The translations under genes were made by a program, and so were the position numbers. The notes under the pieces were generated by a model, which ran no database searches, was not told the DNA's origin, and worked only from the letters and a program-made list of their open reading frames with translations. This document shows, piece after piece, positions 1 to 9,297 of a stretch of DNA of 20,351 nucleotides (its first letter is position 1; the number at the start of each line of letters is the position of its first letter). The stretch comes from Woeseiaceae bacterium (GTDB taxonomy: Bacteria > Pseudomonadota > Gammaproteobacteria > Steroidobacterales > Woeseiaceae): the NCBI GenBank assembly GCA_022866645.1, contig JALHUQ010000145.1, positions 1 to 20,351 of the forward strand, in the 5' to 3' direction.

Positions 1-920
1 GCGGCTGCCGGTTTGCGTTTCGCGATATCTGTCGCCAACGCGATCATGGACGTCAGGTCGGCGAGGTTGGATGGCACCACGAAGGTGTTGCCGGCCTTAG
101 CCAGGTTTCCGAACTGAGTAATGTACTGCTCAGCTATCCGAAGTTGCATCGCGTCCGGACCACCCTGATCTGTGACGGCGGCGGCGACCTCTCGCAATCC
201 CTGCGCCGTTGCAGTTGCTACTGCCAGAATCGCCTCGGCTTCACCCTGGGCTTCATTGATTTGCTGCGTTTTAACGGCCTCGGACTGCTTGATCACGCGT
301 TGCTTGTCGCCTTCCGCCTGGTTGATCTTCGCATCGCGCTCGCCTTCTGAGGTCAGAATAACGGCGCGCTTTTCACGCTCCGCGCGCATCTGCTTTTCCA
401 TCGCACTGAGAACGTCATGCGGCGGGTTGATGTTCTTTATTTCGTAGCGAAGAACTTTGACCCCCCAGGGTTCACTGGCTTTGTCGAGCTCGGCCACAAC
501 GTTCTGATTGATCGTACCGCGCTCCTCAAACGTACGGTCCAGATCAATCTTGCCAATTTCACTACGCAATGTCGTTTGCGCGAGTTGCGATATTGCGAAC
601 ATATAGTTGCCGATGCCGTAGGACGCGCGACTCGGATCCAAAACCTGCAAATACAAAACGCCATCGACGCCTACTTGCACGTTGTCTTTTGTAATGCAGA
701 TTTGCTCCGCGATGTCGGTCGCCTGCTCTTTCAACGAGTGTTTGTAGGCAACCGAATCCAGAAAAGGAAACAGGATATGAAATCCGGCGTTCAGGGTCTT
801 GTTATATTTTCCCAATCGTTGAACGACGAAGGCATTCTGCTGCGGGACAACAACGGCTGTCTTGAACAGAATGACAATGGCAACAAAGACAAATCCTAAT
901 GAAACGTATAGTGACTCCAC
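1..920 (-). CDS. SPFH/band-7 membrane protein (QmcA/stomatin-like), 3' end cut by window
   Basis: The 306 visible codons encode an inner-membrane SPFH (stomatin/prohibitin/flotillin) protein; the C-terminus lies beyond the window. A membrane anchor spans about residues 4-24, followed by the VVPQQNAFVV entry typical of the family and the band-7 domain (about 25-185) with the conserved INPPHDVLSAMEKQMRAER stretch. An Ala/Glu/Gln-rich coiled coil follows (about 180-245). The start is GTG at 920, chosen because GGAG lies six bases upstream and no ATG is placed as well. The gene follows an NfeD-like gene by 20 bases on the same strand. NfeD/SPFH pairs are a known conserved arrangement linked to membrane microdomains and membrane-protein quality control (E. 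coli YbbJ/QmcA is the close analogue). Family assignment is firm; the cellular role is inferred from the family. Confidence 0.93.
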   Translation of the reverse strand, partial: MESLYVSLGFVFVAIVILFKTAVVVPQQNAFVVQRLGKYNKTLNAGFHILFPFLDSVAYKHSLKEQATDIAEQICITKDNVQVGVDGVLYLQVLDPSRASYGIGNYMFAISQLAQTTLRSEIGKIDLDRTFEERGTINQNVVAELDKASEPWGVKVLRYEIKNINPPHDVLSAMEKQMRAEREKRAVILTSEGERDAKINQAEGDKQRVIKQSEAVKTQQINEAQGEAEAILAVATATAQGLREVAAAVTDQGGPDAMQLRIAEQYITQFGNLAKAGNTFVVPSNLADLTSMIALATDIAKRKPAA

Positions 921-926
921 GACCTA

Positions 927-934
927 CTCCTTTT
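927..934 (-). promoter_or_regulatory. Ribosome binding site deciding a GTG start
   Basis: Read on the minus strand this is AAAAGGAG, with six bases between GGAG and the GTG at 920. It supports the GTG as the start of the SPFH gene and suggests independent translation initiation within the two-gene operon. Confidence 0.75.
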
Positions 935-940
935 CAGCAA

Positions 941-1372
941 TCATTCGGCTTCGATATGTAAGGTAAGACCCTCAACCTTAACGACCTTGGCCCGGGCTCC
1001 GGCCGGAATTAGTCCAGGCCCGGTATTGCGAACCGTCCATTTCGTGCCACGAAACTCTGTGCGAGACTCGTCGCCGGATGCGAGATCCTCCGTGATGTTG
1101 ACAATATCCCCGGAAATCGTGTCGCGAAATCCCACGCCGCCGCCGCGTATTTTTTCATAGAGGCTTTTGCGAAAAGTGAAGAAAAAGACCAGCGATAACA
1201 CCGCGAACGTCGTCCACTGCGCCCACTCCGGCATCGCGATTCCGAGCAGGTCGGCAAGCCCAACCAGACCAGCCGAAATCCCCAGAAACACAAGATAGAA
1301 CTGCGCATCGATCGCGAACAGCTCAGCGCTGAGTATGACCGCCCCAAGAATCATCCAATGCCACCACAACAT
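941..1372 (-). CDS. NfeD-like membrane protein
   Basis: This 143-residue protein has about three hydrophobic segments in its first 70 residues (MLWWHWMILGAVILSAELF onward). A soluble C-terminal part of about 70 residues follows, containing GTKWTVRN and GARAKVVKVEG, the signature of the NfeD OB-fold. It lacks the long ClpP-class protease domain of full NfeD and so matches the short class (E. coli YbbJ type) that partners SPFH proteins. The open frame continues upstream to 1624, but that part crosses the divergent symporter gene. The ATG at 1372 is preceded by AGGAG seven bases away and begins the first membrane helix, so it is preferred. The SPFH gene starts 20 bases downstream, and the pair is very likely one transcript. 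Role in membrane-protein quality control is inferred from family context. Confidence 0.9.
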   Translation of the reverse strand: MLWWHWMILGAVILSAELFAIDAQFYLVFLGISAGLVGLADLLGIAMPEWAQWTTFAVLSLVFFFTFRKSLYEKIRGGGVGFRDTISGDIVNITEDLASGDESRTEFRGTKWTVRNTGPGLIPAGARAKVVKVEGLTLHIEAE

Positions 1373-1507
1373 AGTCTCGCTCCTAGTCTGATTGCGGTCA
1401 CTATATCGCGAAACCAAGCCACGCGGCAGGCTGAAAGCAGTTTCTGGCGCCTCAATATGCGGTAAGATTCCGGGCGCCGCTAACAAACAATAACGAAGGG
1501 GTTCGGC

Positions 1508-2977
1508 ATGCAGGAAATCGTCGCTACGATAAACGAATACATCTGGAGCGAGGCGCTGATTTATCTGTGTCTGGGTGCGGGGCTGTTCTTCTCCATACTG
1601 ACCCGCTTCGCGCAAGTCCGCCATTTCAAAGAAATGCTTCGACTTTTGTTCTCGAATAAGGAGTCCGATCGCGGCATCTCTTCCTTTCAGGCTCTGGCGG
1701 TCTCTCTCTCCGGGCGTGTTGGCACCGGCAATATTGCAGGGGTTGCGGCAGCCATCGGCTTCGGCGGACCGAGCGCTGTATTCTGGATGTGGGTAGTCGC
1801 CTTCCTCGGCGCCTCAACCGCGTACGTCGAATCAACGCTTGGCCAGATCTACAAAGAAGAAGACGAAGGGCAATTCCGTGGCGGTCCGGCGTATTACATT
1901 GAGAAAGCCATGGGCCAAAAGTGGTACGCGTGGATTTTCGCGATCGCGACGATAATCGCAGTGGGCGCCCTCTTACCCGGTGTGCAATCCAACAGTATCG
2001 GTAATGCCGCTGAGCTGGCTTTCGGCGGCGAGTCCACCGTTAATTTCTTCGGTGACACGATCACCACGACAAAATTAGTGACCGCCATTACCGTAGTCGC
2101 AATTCTCGGCTTCATCATTTTCGGTGGCGTCAAACGAATCGCCCATTTCACGCAAATCGTTGTGCCGTTTATGGCTCTGGGCTATATCGTGATGGCGATC
2201 GGCGTCATGATCTATCACTACGCCGATTTGCCGCATATTTTCGGACTGATCATGAAAGACATTTTCACACCGATGGCAGGCTTCGGAGCGGCGATCGGCT
2301 GGGGTGTCAAACGCGGCGTCTATTCAAATGAAGCGGGTCAGGGAACCGGACCGCATGCAGCGGCCGCAGCCGAAGTCGACCATCCAGCGCAGCAAGGACT
2401 TGTGCAGGCGTTTTCGGTCTACATTGATACTCTGTTTGTCTGTTCGGCAACGGCTTTCATGATACTGATCACGCATCAATACTACGTGACGGGTGTCGGC
2501 CCGGAAATCAGCGGTGGAATAGCCGCAGCCGATGTCGCTGCGAACAGTCCGGCGTTTACGCAAATGGCGCTAGAAAGTGTCGTAGGCCCGTCGGGAAAGA
2601 TCTTTGTTGCTATCGCGCTATTCTTCTTCGCGTTTACTACCTTGCTGGCCTACTACTACATCGCGGAAACTAACGTGGCTTACATTCGACGCACTATTCG
2701 TTTCCCCGGCGAACTAACGGTCCTAAAGCTCGTACTCATGGCATCCGTGTTTTACGGCACTGTACGATCGGCTGATCTCGCCTGGGCATTGGGCGATATC
2801 GGCGTAGGTCTGATGGCGTGGCTGAACATTATCGGCATACTTATTTTGTTGTTCATGGGAAGCCCCGCAATCAAAGCGCTCAAGGACTACGAGAAACAGA
2901 AGAAGGCCGGTGTAAAGAAATACACGTTCGACCCTGAAGCACTCGGAATCCGCAACGCAGATTTCTGGAAAAAATAA
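1508..2977 (+). CDS. Sodium:alanine symporter (AGCS family)
   Basis: This 489-residue polytopic inner-membrane protein belongs to the alanine-or-glycine:cation symporter family, which imports small neutral amino acids with Na+. The family signature SLSGRVGTGNIAGVA lies at about residues 66-80. The second conserved block, with RGVYSNEAGQGTGPHAAAAA, is near the middle and is followed by YIDTLFVCSATAFMIL. Length matches the family (about 450-500). The start is the first in-frame ATG, with a purine-rich GAAGGGG about seven bases upstream. It diverges from the NfeD gene across 135 bases and is followed at 12 bases by a CDP-alcohol phosphatidyltransferase, probably on the same transcript. Substrate choice (alanine, glycine or other) cannot be told from sequence. 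Confidence 0.93.
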   Translation: MQEIVATINEYIWSEALIYLCLGAGLFFSILTRFAQVRHFKEMLRLLFSNKESDRGISSFQALAVSLSGRVGTGNIAGVAAAIGFGGPSAVFWMWVVAFLGASTAYVESTLGQIYKEEDEGQFRGGPAYYIEKAMGQKWYAWIFAIATIIAVGALLPGVQSNSIGNAAELAFGGESTVNFFGDTITTTKLVTAITVVAILGFIIFGGVKRIAHFTQIVVPFMALGYIVMAIGVMIYHYADLPHIFGLIMKDIFTPMAGFGAAIGWGVKRGVYSNEAGQGTGPHAAAAAEVDHPAQQGLVQAFSVYIDTLFVCSATAFMILITHQYYVTGVGPEISGGIAAADVAANSPAFTQMALESVVGPSGKIFVAIALFFFAFTTLLAYYYIAETNVAYIRRTIRFPGELTVLKLVLMASVFYGTVRSADLAWALGDIGVGLMAWLNIIGILILLFMGSPAIKALKDYEKQKKAGVKKYTFDPEALGIRNADFWKK

Positions 2978-2989
2978 TCGGGGGTTCGA

Positions 2990-3583
2990 ATGAGAACGAA
3001 TGCATCCGTTCTCCGGCACGTGCCCAACGGCATTTCAGTGGCGCGCATCGTTGCGACGCCGATTCTGGTTCTGCTTGCTCTCAACCATCGAGAAGACGCA
3101 TTCAGGTGGTTATTACTCGCTGCATTGATTAGCGACATCTGTGACGGCTTGATAGCAAGGTCCTTCTCATTGACGTCCGAGCTCGGATCTCGCCTCGACA
3201 CGCTGGCGGACACTTTGCTGTGGGTCGCGGTCGTCATCGGCATCTGGAAATTTCATCCAGCGCTGGTAACAGACTACGGGTTTGTCCTCGCGTTGGTGAT
3301 TGGGTTTTGGGTCGCTGAACACCTGATCGCCCTGCTTCGTTATGGCCGATTAACAAGTTTTCACACCTACCTGATTCGGGTAAGTGCGTACGCGTTAGGT
3401 ATTTTCATTATGTCCTTGTTCCTCTGGGGCATGCGGCCTTGGTTTTTTTACCTCGCATCCGGCCTCAGCATTCTTGGCGCTATCGAGGAACTGATAATTA
3501 TTGCGCTGTTGCCGGAATGGACTGCGAACGTACGCGGCCTTTATTGGGTACTGCAGCGACGGAAAAATGCGTTAGCTCAATAG
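2990..3583 (+). CDS. CDP-alcohol phosphatidyltransferase family protein
   Basis: This 197-residue membrane enzyme carries the complete CDP-alcohol phosphotransferase motif: D49-x2-D52-G-x2-A-R-x8-G66-x3-D70-x3-D74. These aspartates bind the metal and CDP-alcohol. The N-terminus (HVPNGISVARIVATP) matches the conserved PN-x-LT-x2-R entry of PgsA-like enzymes, and several hydrophobic helices follow. The family moves a phosphatidyl group from CDP-diacylglycerol onto an alcohol such as glycerol-3-phosphate, or joins related substrates. The acceptor is not determinable here, and a housekeeping pgsA may well lie elsewhere. ATG at 2990 has a GGGGG run upstream and lies 12 bases after the symporter stop, so it is probably cotranscribed. 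It converges with lpd, 13 bases away. Confidence 0.9.
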   Translation: MRTNASVLRHVPNGISVARIVATPILVLLALNHREDAFRWLLLAALISDICDGLIARSFSLTSELGSRLDTLADTLLWVAVVIGIWKFHPALVTDYGFVLALVIGFWVAEHLIALLRYGRLTSFHTYLIRVSAYALGIFIMSLFLWGMRPWFFYLASGLSILGAIEELIIIALLPEWTANVRGLYWVLQRRKNALAQ

Positions 3584-3596
3584 TGCGGAATAGCCT

Positions 3597-5024
3597 CTAC
3601 CGATTCGGGTAGTTCAAGGCTTTGTTATCGACCGCTAATGATGCCTCATGCATAGCTTCCGCCAAACTTGGGTGCGCATGAATCGTGCGCTGAATGTCTT
3701 CGGTACTCGCTGAGAATTCCATCGCCAGTACCGCCTCTGCTATCAATTCGCCCGCCATAGGCCCAATGATATGAACACCGAGTATTTCATCATCATCTTT
3801 TGACGAAATTATTTTGACCATGCCCGATGTTTGCTCCATCGCCTTGGCTCGCCCGCTCGCAGCGAAGGGGAACGACCCGGTCTTGTACGCCCGCCCCGAA
3901 GCCTTCACTTCGGCCTCGGTCTTGCCGACCCAGGCTATTTCGGGAGCGGTATATATCACCGAAGGAATCACGTCGTAATTCATTTCGGCGATCTCGCCAG
4001 CGATGAGATCTGCGGCCATCACACCCTCTTCCGATCCCTTATGCGCCAGCATCGGTCCGCGCACACAGTCACCGACCGCGAAAACACCTTTTACGCGCGT
4101 ACGGCATTCGTTATCAACGACGATGAATCCGCGCTCGTCGAGTTGAATGCCGGCATCATCGGAAAACAGGTTCTCCGTATGCGGCTTCCGACCCACTGCG
4201 ACCACCAGCTTGTCGACTTCAATCGACTGCGATCCGTTTTTGTCGTCAAACGAGACTTCGACGCTCTTCTTGCCCACCTTGGCGGCAGATACTTTCGCCC
4301 CAAGCCGGATATCCAATCCCTGTTGTTTATATTCCTGCGCTGCGATTTTCGCGACATCCCGGTCAGCCATGAACAGAAACTCGTCCATCGCTTCCAGCAC
4401 CGTAACCTGTGAGCCGAGCCGGGACCAGACGCTGCCCAGCTCCAGTCCGATCACGCCTGCACCGACTACGCCGAGCCGCTTTGGCACCGCATCAAATTCC
4501 AATGCTTCCCAGGAATCCACAATCTTGTCGCCATCGAATGCGGCGATGCGAAGTTCTATCGGCGACGAACCTGAGGCCAAAATGACATGTTGAGCAGCAA
4601 TGATCTCGACTTCACCATCGACGGGCGTGAATTCAACTCGCTTACCGGGCATCAATTTGCCGTGACCGAACAGCCCTTCAATTTTGTTGGCTTTCAACAA
4701 TCCGGCAATTCCTCCGGTCAGCTGTCGAACGATGCTGGCACGACGTTTTTGCATCGTGACAAGATCCAGTTCGACGGTACCCGTCTTGATGCCGTGTTTC
4801 TTGAATTCATGCTGCGCTCGATACAAGAGTTCGGATGATTCCAGCAGAGCCTTCGATGGAATGCAGCCTGCATTCAGACAGGTCCCGCCAAAAGCATTTT
4901 TACCATCCTTGTTTTTCCACTCGTCAATGCAAGCAACAGTCTTGCCGTGCTGAGCTGCGCGAATGGCCGCAACATATCCTGCCGGTCCGGCACCAATAAC
5001 GACTACGTCAAAACTTCTGCTCAT
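3597..5024 (-). CDS. lpdA: Dihydrolipoamide dehydrogenase (E3)
   Basis: This 475-residue flavoprotein is the E3 of 2-oxoacid dehydrogenase complexes. It reoxidises dihydrolipoyl groups on E2 with NAD+. Visible marks are the N-terminal FAD fold (VVVIGAGPAGYVAA, residues 7-20), the redox-active disulphide GGTCLNAGCIPSK (C49 and C54), the NAD-binding VVGAGVIGLELG and the FAD-closing VFAVGDC. The dimerisation domain carries the active-site His-Glu pair (H451, E456 in HAHPSLAEAMHEA). It is the third gene of the sucA-sucB-lpd run, 45 bases after sucB, which argues that it serves 2-oxoglutarate dehydrogenase. It may also supply pyruvate dehydrogenase. An AAGGAG/AGGA stretch precedes the ATG. Confidence 0.97.
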   Translation of the reverse strand: MSRSFDVVVIGAGPAGYVAAIRAAQHGKTVACIDEWKNKDGKNAFGGTCLNAGCIPSKALLESSELLYRAQHEFKKHGIKTGTVELDLVTMQKRRASIVRQLTGGIAGLLKANKIEGLFGHGKLMPGKRVEFTPVDGEVEIIAAQHVILASGSSPIELRIAAFDGDKIVDSWEALEFDAVPKRLGVVGAGVIGLELGSVWSRLGSQVTVLEAMDEFLFMADRDVAKIAAQEYKQQGLDIRLGAKVSAAKVGKKSVEVSFDDKNGSQSIEVDKLVVAVGRKPHTENLFSDDAGIQLDERGFIVVDNECRTRVKGVFAVGDCVRGPMLAHKGSEEGVMAADLIAGEIAEMNYDVIPSVIYTAPEIAWVGKTEAEVKASGRAYKTGSFPFAASGRAKAMEQTSGMVKIISSKDDDEILGVHIIGPMAGELIAEAVLAMEFSASTEDIQRTIHAHPSLAEAMHEASLAVDNKALNYPNR

Positions 5025-5069
5025 CGCGTTCCTGACTCCTTGTCTTCTTGTATCTCTAAACTGATCGGA

Positions 5070-6299
5070 TCAAATCTGCAACAGCAGACGTGCCGGATCC
5101 TCAAGCTGTTCTTTAATAGCAACGAGGAATTGCACGGCCTCCTTGCCATCGATAATTCGGTGATCATAGGTGAGCGCCAGATACATCATCGGTCGGGCAA
5201 CAATATCATCATCGATAACCATCGGTCGCTGCTGGATTGCGTGCATGCCGAGTATGGCGCTTTGTGGCTGGTTCAGTATCGGCGTCGACATCATCGATCC
5301 GAAAATGCCGCCATTCGTAATTGTGAACGTCCCGCCGGTAAGGTCTTCCAAACTGATCGTTCCGGACTGCGCCTTGCCTGCCATCGCATTGAGAGCTGCT
5401 TCGAATTCGGCAAAACTCATCTGATCAACATCACGCAGGACCGGCACCATCAAACCGCGATCGCTGGAGACGGCAATGCCGATGTCGAAGTAGTTATGAT
5501 AAATGATGTCGGTGCCTTCAACCGATGCGTTGACGACTGGAAATCGTTTCAGCGCTTCGACAGAGGCCTTGGCGAAAAACGACATGAAGCCCAGGCGAAC
5601 TCCGTGTTTCTTCTCGAACGAATCCTTGTACCGCTTACGCAGCTCGATCACTTCAGTCAGATCCACTTCATTGAAAGTCGTCAGCATTGCAGCCGTTTGC
5701 TGCGCCTCAAGCAGGCGCTCCGCAATACGAGCTCGCAGGCGGGTCATCGCTACGCGCTGCTCTGTACGTACGAATCCGCTGACTTGAGATTCGGTCGCAG
5801 CTGAATTTGCAACGGACTCCCGATCACCTGGCGTGAGGTTGGCGCCATCGTCGGATTTCAGGAACAGCATAACGTCCGATTTCGTGATGCGGCCATCCTT
5901 GCCAGTTCCCGAAACCATTGTTGCATCAAGATCGTGCTCGTCGAGCAAGCGGCGAACAGCGGGGCTGGTTTTGATCGGTCCGCCCAAATCTTTTTTCGCG
6001 ATGGCTGCCGATTCTGCTACAGGCTGCGTTTCTGATTGTGGGGCAGCGGACACGCCGACCTCTCCTTCTTCAAGAATCGCCAATACGTCACCGGCCTGCA
6101 CTGTCGCGCCATTGTCTACGACTATTTTCACGATCGTTCCCGAAGCGGGAGCGGGCACCTCCAGTACGACTTTGTCTGTCTCAAGATCGACAAGATTTTC
6201 GTCGCGCGAGACGGATTCACCGGCAGACTTATGCCAGGCAACCAATGTTGCATCGCTGACTGACTCAGGCAGGGGCGGAACCTTGATCTCTATACTCAT
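5070..6299 (-). CDS. sucB: Dihydrolipoyl succinyltransferase (E2 of 2-oxoglutarate dehydrogenase)
   Basis: This 409-residue protein is the E2 core of the 2-oxoglutarate dehydrogenase complex and transfers succinyl from lipoate to coenzyme A. A single lipoyl domain (residues 1-78) holds the lipoylated lysine K43 in DLETDKVVLEV. A linker follows, then the E3/E1-binding domain (about 111-148, TSPAVRRLLDEHDL...GRITKSDV). The catalytic domain ends with the active-site YDHRIIDG (H380, D384). The single lipoyl domain and total length are typical of SucB rather than the pyruvate dehydrogenase E2. Its ATG overlaps the sucA stop as ATGA, indicating translational coupling. lpd follows 45 bases downstream. 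Confidence 0.97.
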   Translation of the reverse strand: MSIEIKVPPLPESVSDATLVAWHKSAGESVSRDENLVDLETDKVVLEVPAPASGTIVKIVVDNGATVQAGDVLAILEEGEVGVSAAPQSETQPVAESAAIAKKDLGGPIKTSPAVRRLLDEHDLDATMVSGTGKDGRITKSDVMLFLKSDDGANLTPGDRESVANSAATESQVSGFVRTEQRVAMTRLRARIAERLLEAQQTAAMLTTFNEVDLTEVIELRKRYKDSFEKKHGVRLGFMSFFAKASVEALKRFPVVNASVEGTDIIYHNYFDIGIAVSSDRGLMVPVLRDVDQMSFAEFEAALNAMAGKAQSGTISLEDLTGGTFTITNGGIFGSMMSTPILNQPQSAILGMHAIQQRPMVIDDDIVARPMMYLALTYDHRIIDGKEAVQFLVAIKEQLEDPARLLLQI

Positions 6300-9175
6300 T
6301 TGGACTTCCGTTTTGTTTTTTCAGGCTTGACGGCTTTGCTCGCCTCGGACTTGATGCCCAAAGCGGCGTCAACCAGCGCCTGCTGCTGTTGCAGATGGAT
6401 TTTAAAAATTCCCGATGCCGGCGCCGCCGCGCTCGGCCGCCCCGCGTAATACAGTTCTTGATGGCTTTGCAAAGGTTCTTGCAGGCGGTGCTTGATCTGA
6501 TACCAGGCGCCTTGATTCAGCGGTTCTTCCTGACACCAGACGATTTCTTTTACGTGCGCATGGCGCGTAATCAGTTCGGCATATTCATCCACAGGAAACG
6601 GATAAAGCTGCTCGACCCGAATCAAAGCCACATTTTTAACGCCATGGGCTTCCCGAGATTCGAGCAAATCGTAGTACACCTTGCCACTGCAGAAGACGAG
6701 GCGCTGAGTTTTCTCCACAGAGATCGCTTCAATCTCGGGGATGATCAGCTCGAATCGGCCCGTTGAAAGATCCCCTATCGGTGATACTGACATCTTATGG
6801 CGCAACAGACTCTTCGGCGTCAATACAATTAACGGTTTCCTGTACTTGCGCACTTGCTGACGTCGAATCATGTGGAACATCTGGGCCGGCGTTGACGGGA
6901 TACAAACCTGAATATTGTGCTCCGCACACAACTGCAAAAATCGTTCGAGGCGTGCGGACGAATGTTCAGGTCCCTGCCCTTCGTAACCGTGTGGCAGGAA
7001 CATGGTCAGACCGCACAGTCTTCCCCACTTCGCTTCGCCGGAACTAATGAACTGATCGATAACAACCTGCGCGCCATTAGCGAAGTCACCAAACTGGCCT
7101 TCCCAAATCACCAGCGTATTGGGCTCAGTGCTTGCGTAACCGTATTCGAATCCGAGTACCGCCTCTTCCGAAAGGAATGAATCGATCACATGAAACGCAT
7201 CGGGTCGATCAACCACATGCTGCAATGGAATGTACTCGCGATTGTTCAATTGATTGTGGATCACGGCGTGGCGATGGAAAAAGGTACCGCGGGCGCTGTC
7301 CTGACCGACCAGCCGTACGTCGTGGCCATCGTTGAGCAACGATGCATACGCGATCGTCTCGGCGAAACCCCAATCCATATCCACTTCGCCGGCCAACATT
7401 TTCTCACGCAGATCCAAAATGCGTTGCACGCGACCGTGCGGCTTAATGTCCGGTGGAATGGTTGTCAGCGATGTCCCGAGCATCGCAACCGTCTTCGGGC
7501 TAATTGTAGTATCGGTGGGTTCATCCCATTGTGTATTGAGAAACGGCGTCCAGTTGACGGTGTACCGGTTGCCTATCATTCCCAGCGAGGCCCTCTGGAC
7601 CTGCTCGCCTCGATCGAGTCGGTCCCGATATTCCTCCTGGAGATTCGCTACATCGGCGCTGCTTATCACTCCCGCATTCACCAGACGATCTGCGTATAGC
7701 TCCCGCGTCGTTTTGTGATCCTTGATTCGGCTGTACATGATGGGCTGGGTCGCCGACGGCTCGTCAGCTTCATTGTGGCCATGCCGTCGGTAACAAACCA
7801 GATCGATGACAACGTCCTTCTGATATTTCTGACGATATTTCAACGCCAGCCGGGTGACAAAAATGACCGCCTCCGGGTCGTCGCCATTAACGTGAAAGAT
7901 TGGTGCCTCAATCATCTTTGCAACGTCGCTGCAATAATCCGTAGAACGGGCATCTGATGGGCGGCTGGTCGTGAATCCGACCTGGTTGTTCACGACGAGG
8001 TGAATCGTGCCACCCGTTCGAAAACCATTAATCTGCGACATTTGAAATGTCTCGGTAACAACGCCCTGCCCGGAGAAAGCGGCATCGCCATGAATGAGTA
8101 CCGGCAATACCTCCCGTCGGTCAGTGTCGCCACGGCGTTGTTGTCGCGCGCGAACCGAACCCTCGACTACCGGATCAACAATTTCAAGATGCGACGGATT
8201 AAATGCCAGCGCGATGTGAACGTTACCGCCGCTGGTTTTCAGGTCAGCGGAGAAACCTTTGTGATACTTCACATCGCCGGAACCTTTCAGCTCCTCCGGG
8301 TCGTAATTTCCCTCGAACTCGTCAAAGAGCTCTTCCGGCGACTTGCCGAGAATATTGACGAGCACATTAATGCGACCGCGATGCGCCATGCCGATAACGA
8401 TCTCTTCTACGCCGGAGGATCCACCTTGCTGAATGATGTCGTCGAGCGCCGGGATCAGGCTCTCACCGCCTTCGAGAGAAAATCGTTTCTGGCCGACGTA
8501 ACGAGTATGCAAGTATCGTTCGATGCCCTCAGCACTGGTCAATCGCTCGAGAATGTAAAGTCGGTCTTTGTCATTAAGGGAGTCCGAGGACGCACCGAGC
8601 TCAAATCGTTTTCGCAGCCACAGTCGCTCTCGCGCCCGCGACACGTGAGCAAATTCGGCACCGATTTTGCCGCAATAAATAGTCCGCAACAGCGCGTAAA
8701 TATCGCGAAGTTTCATACTCTCGTTACTGGAACCTGCCAGCCCGCCAGTAAAGAACTCGGAGTCCATGTCGGACTCATCCAGTCCGAGGTAGTCCAGTTT
8801 CAATACCCCCGGTACCCGCCGTTCCATCAAACCCAGGGGATCCAGATCGGCGATTTGGTGCCCACGGAGGCTATACACCTGTATGAGTCTGGAAACGGCC
8901 GCCTGCTTCTCGCCCGAAATCGGCGCTGTGCCCGTGGAATGCCTGGATAGCTGGCCAATTTTGCGGCCGTCTCGGGACTCCTGAAGCAACTGCTCGCGGA
9001 TGGGCGTATGGGCGACGTCGTCAGAGGAATCACCCAGCCGCTCGAAATACTCACGCCATCCGCTCGCCACGGAATCGGGTCGCTCAAGATATTGCTCGTA
9101 CAGCAACTCGACGGCCGCTGCATTGCCGCCGAACAGTGGCGTAGACGCCAATCGTTCTTTGTGAGAATTACTCAT
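6296..9175 (-). CDS. sucA: 2-oxoglutarate dehydrogenase E1 component
   Basis: This 959-residue thiamine-diphosphate enzyme decarboxylates 2-oxoglutarate in the TCA cycle and passes the succinyl group to SucB. The N-terminal E2-binding region (VELLYEQYLERPDSVASGWREYF in two parts) and the HRGRINVLVNILGKSPEELF block are characteristic of SucA/OdhA. The ThDP/Mg region shows IHGDAAFSGQGVV and the conserved NNQVGFTT. The transketolase-like second half contains FLPHGYEGQGPEHSSARLERFLQ and CSGKVYYDL. Length is within the usual 930-960. The ATG at 9175 has an upstream GGAAAAG; 122 bases separate it from the DUF5658 gene. There are no sdh genes upstream, unlike E. coli, and a promoter probably lies in that 122-base gap, though no convincing -35/-10 pair was seen. 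Confidence 0.97.
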   Translation of the reverse strand: MSNSHKERLASTPLFGGNAAAVELLYEQYLERPDSVASGWREYFERLGDSSDDVAHTPIREQLLQESRDGRKIGQLSRHSTGTAPISGEKQAAVSRLIQVYSLRGHQIADLDPLGLMERRVPGVLKLDYLGLDESDMDSEFFTGGLAGSSNESMKLRDIYALLRTIYCGKIGAEFAHVSRARERLWLRKRFELGASSDSLNDKDRLYILERLTSAEGIERYLHTRYVGQKRFSLEGGESLIPALDDIIQQGGSSGVEEIVIGMAHRGRINVLVNILGKSPEELFDEFEGNYDPEELKGSGDVKYHKGFSADLKTSGGNVHIALAFNPSHLEIVDPVVEGSVRARQQRRGDTDRREVLPVLIHGDAAFSGQGVVTETFQMSQINGFRTGGTIHLVVNNQVGFTTSRPSDARSTDYCSDVAKMIEAPIFHVNGDDPEAVIFVTRLALKYRQKYQKDVVIDLVCYRRHGHNEADEPSATQPIMYSRIKDHKTTRELYADRLVNAGVISSADVANLQEEYRDRLDRGEQVQRASLGMIGNRYTVNWTPFLNTQWDEPTDTTISPKTVAMLGTSLTTIPPDIKPHGRVQRILDLREKMLAGEVDMDWGFAETIAYASLLNDGHDVRLVGQDSARGTFFHRHAVIHNQLNNREYIPLQHVVDRPDAFHVIDSFLSEEAVLGFEYGYASTEPNTLVIWEGQFGDFANGAQVVIDQFISSGEAKWGRLCGLTMFLPHGYEGQGPEHSSARLERFLQLCAEHNIQVCIPSTPAQMFHMIRRQQVRKYRKPLIVLTPKSLLRHKMSVSPIGDLSTGRFELIIPEIEAISVEKTQRLVFCSGKVYYDLLESREAHGVKNVALIRVEQLYPFPVDEYAELITRHAHVKEIVWCQEEPLNQGAWYQIKHRLQEPLQSHQELYYAGRPSAAAPASGIFKIHLQQQQALVDAALGIKSEASKAVKPEKTKRKSK

Positions 9176-9297
9176 CTTTTCCGGAGCTTATGTGGACCCG
9201 GCACAGTGGAATCCGGTGATTCCGGCCGAGGCTCATAGTGGGGCACTAGTCTATCCCAAGCACCCACGAGAAGGAATGTATAGTGAAAACATTCGCC

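Noticed and set aside
1446..1478. Two GGCGCC copies between the NfeD and symporter genes
   Set aside because: Short self-complementary GC words are common in this DNA; 21 bases apart with no further symmetry or clear role.
1373..1624. 84-residue N-terminal extension of the NfeD-like protein
   Set aside because: It would run through the divergent symporter gene; ATG 1372 has AGGAG and begins the first membrane helix.
4947..5804. 285-codon open frame on the plus strand
   Set aside because: Antisense across the sucB and lpd genes; no recognisable motif or ribosome site.
8000..8950. 316-codon open frame on the plus strand
   Set aside because: Lies wholly antisense to sucA, whose motifs are unambiguous; the translation has no domain-like pattern and is a composition shadow.
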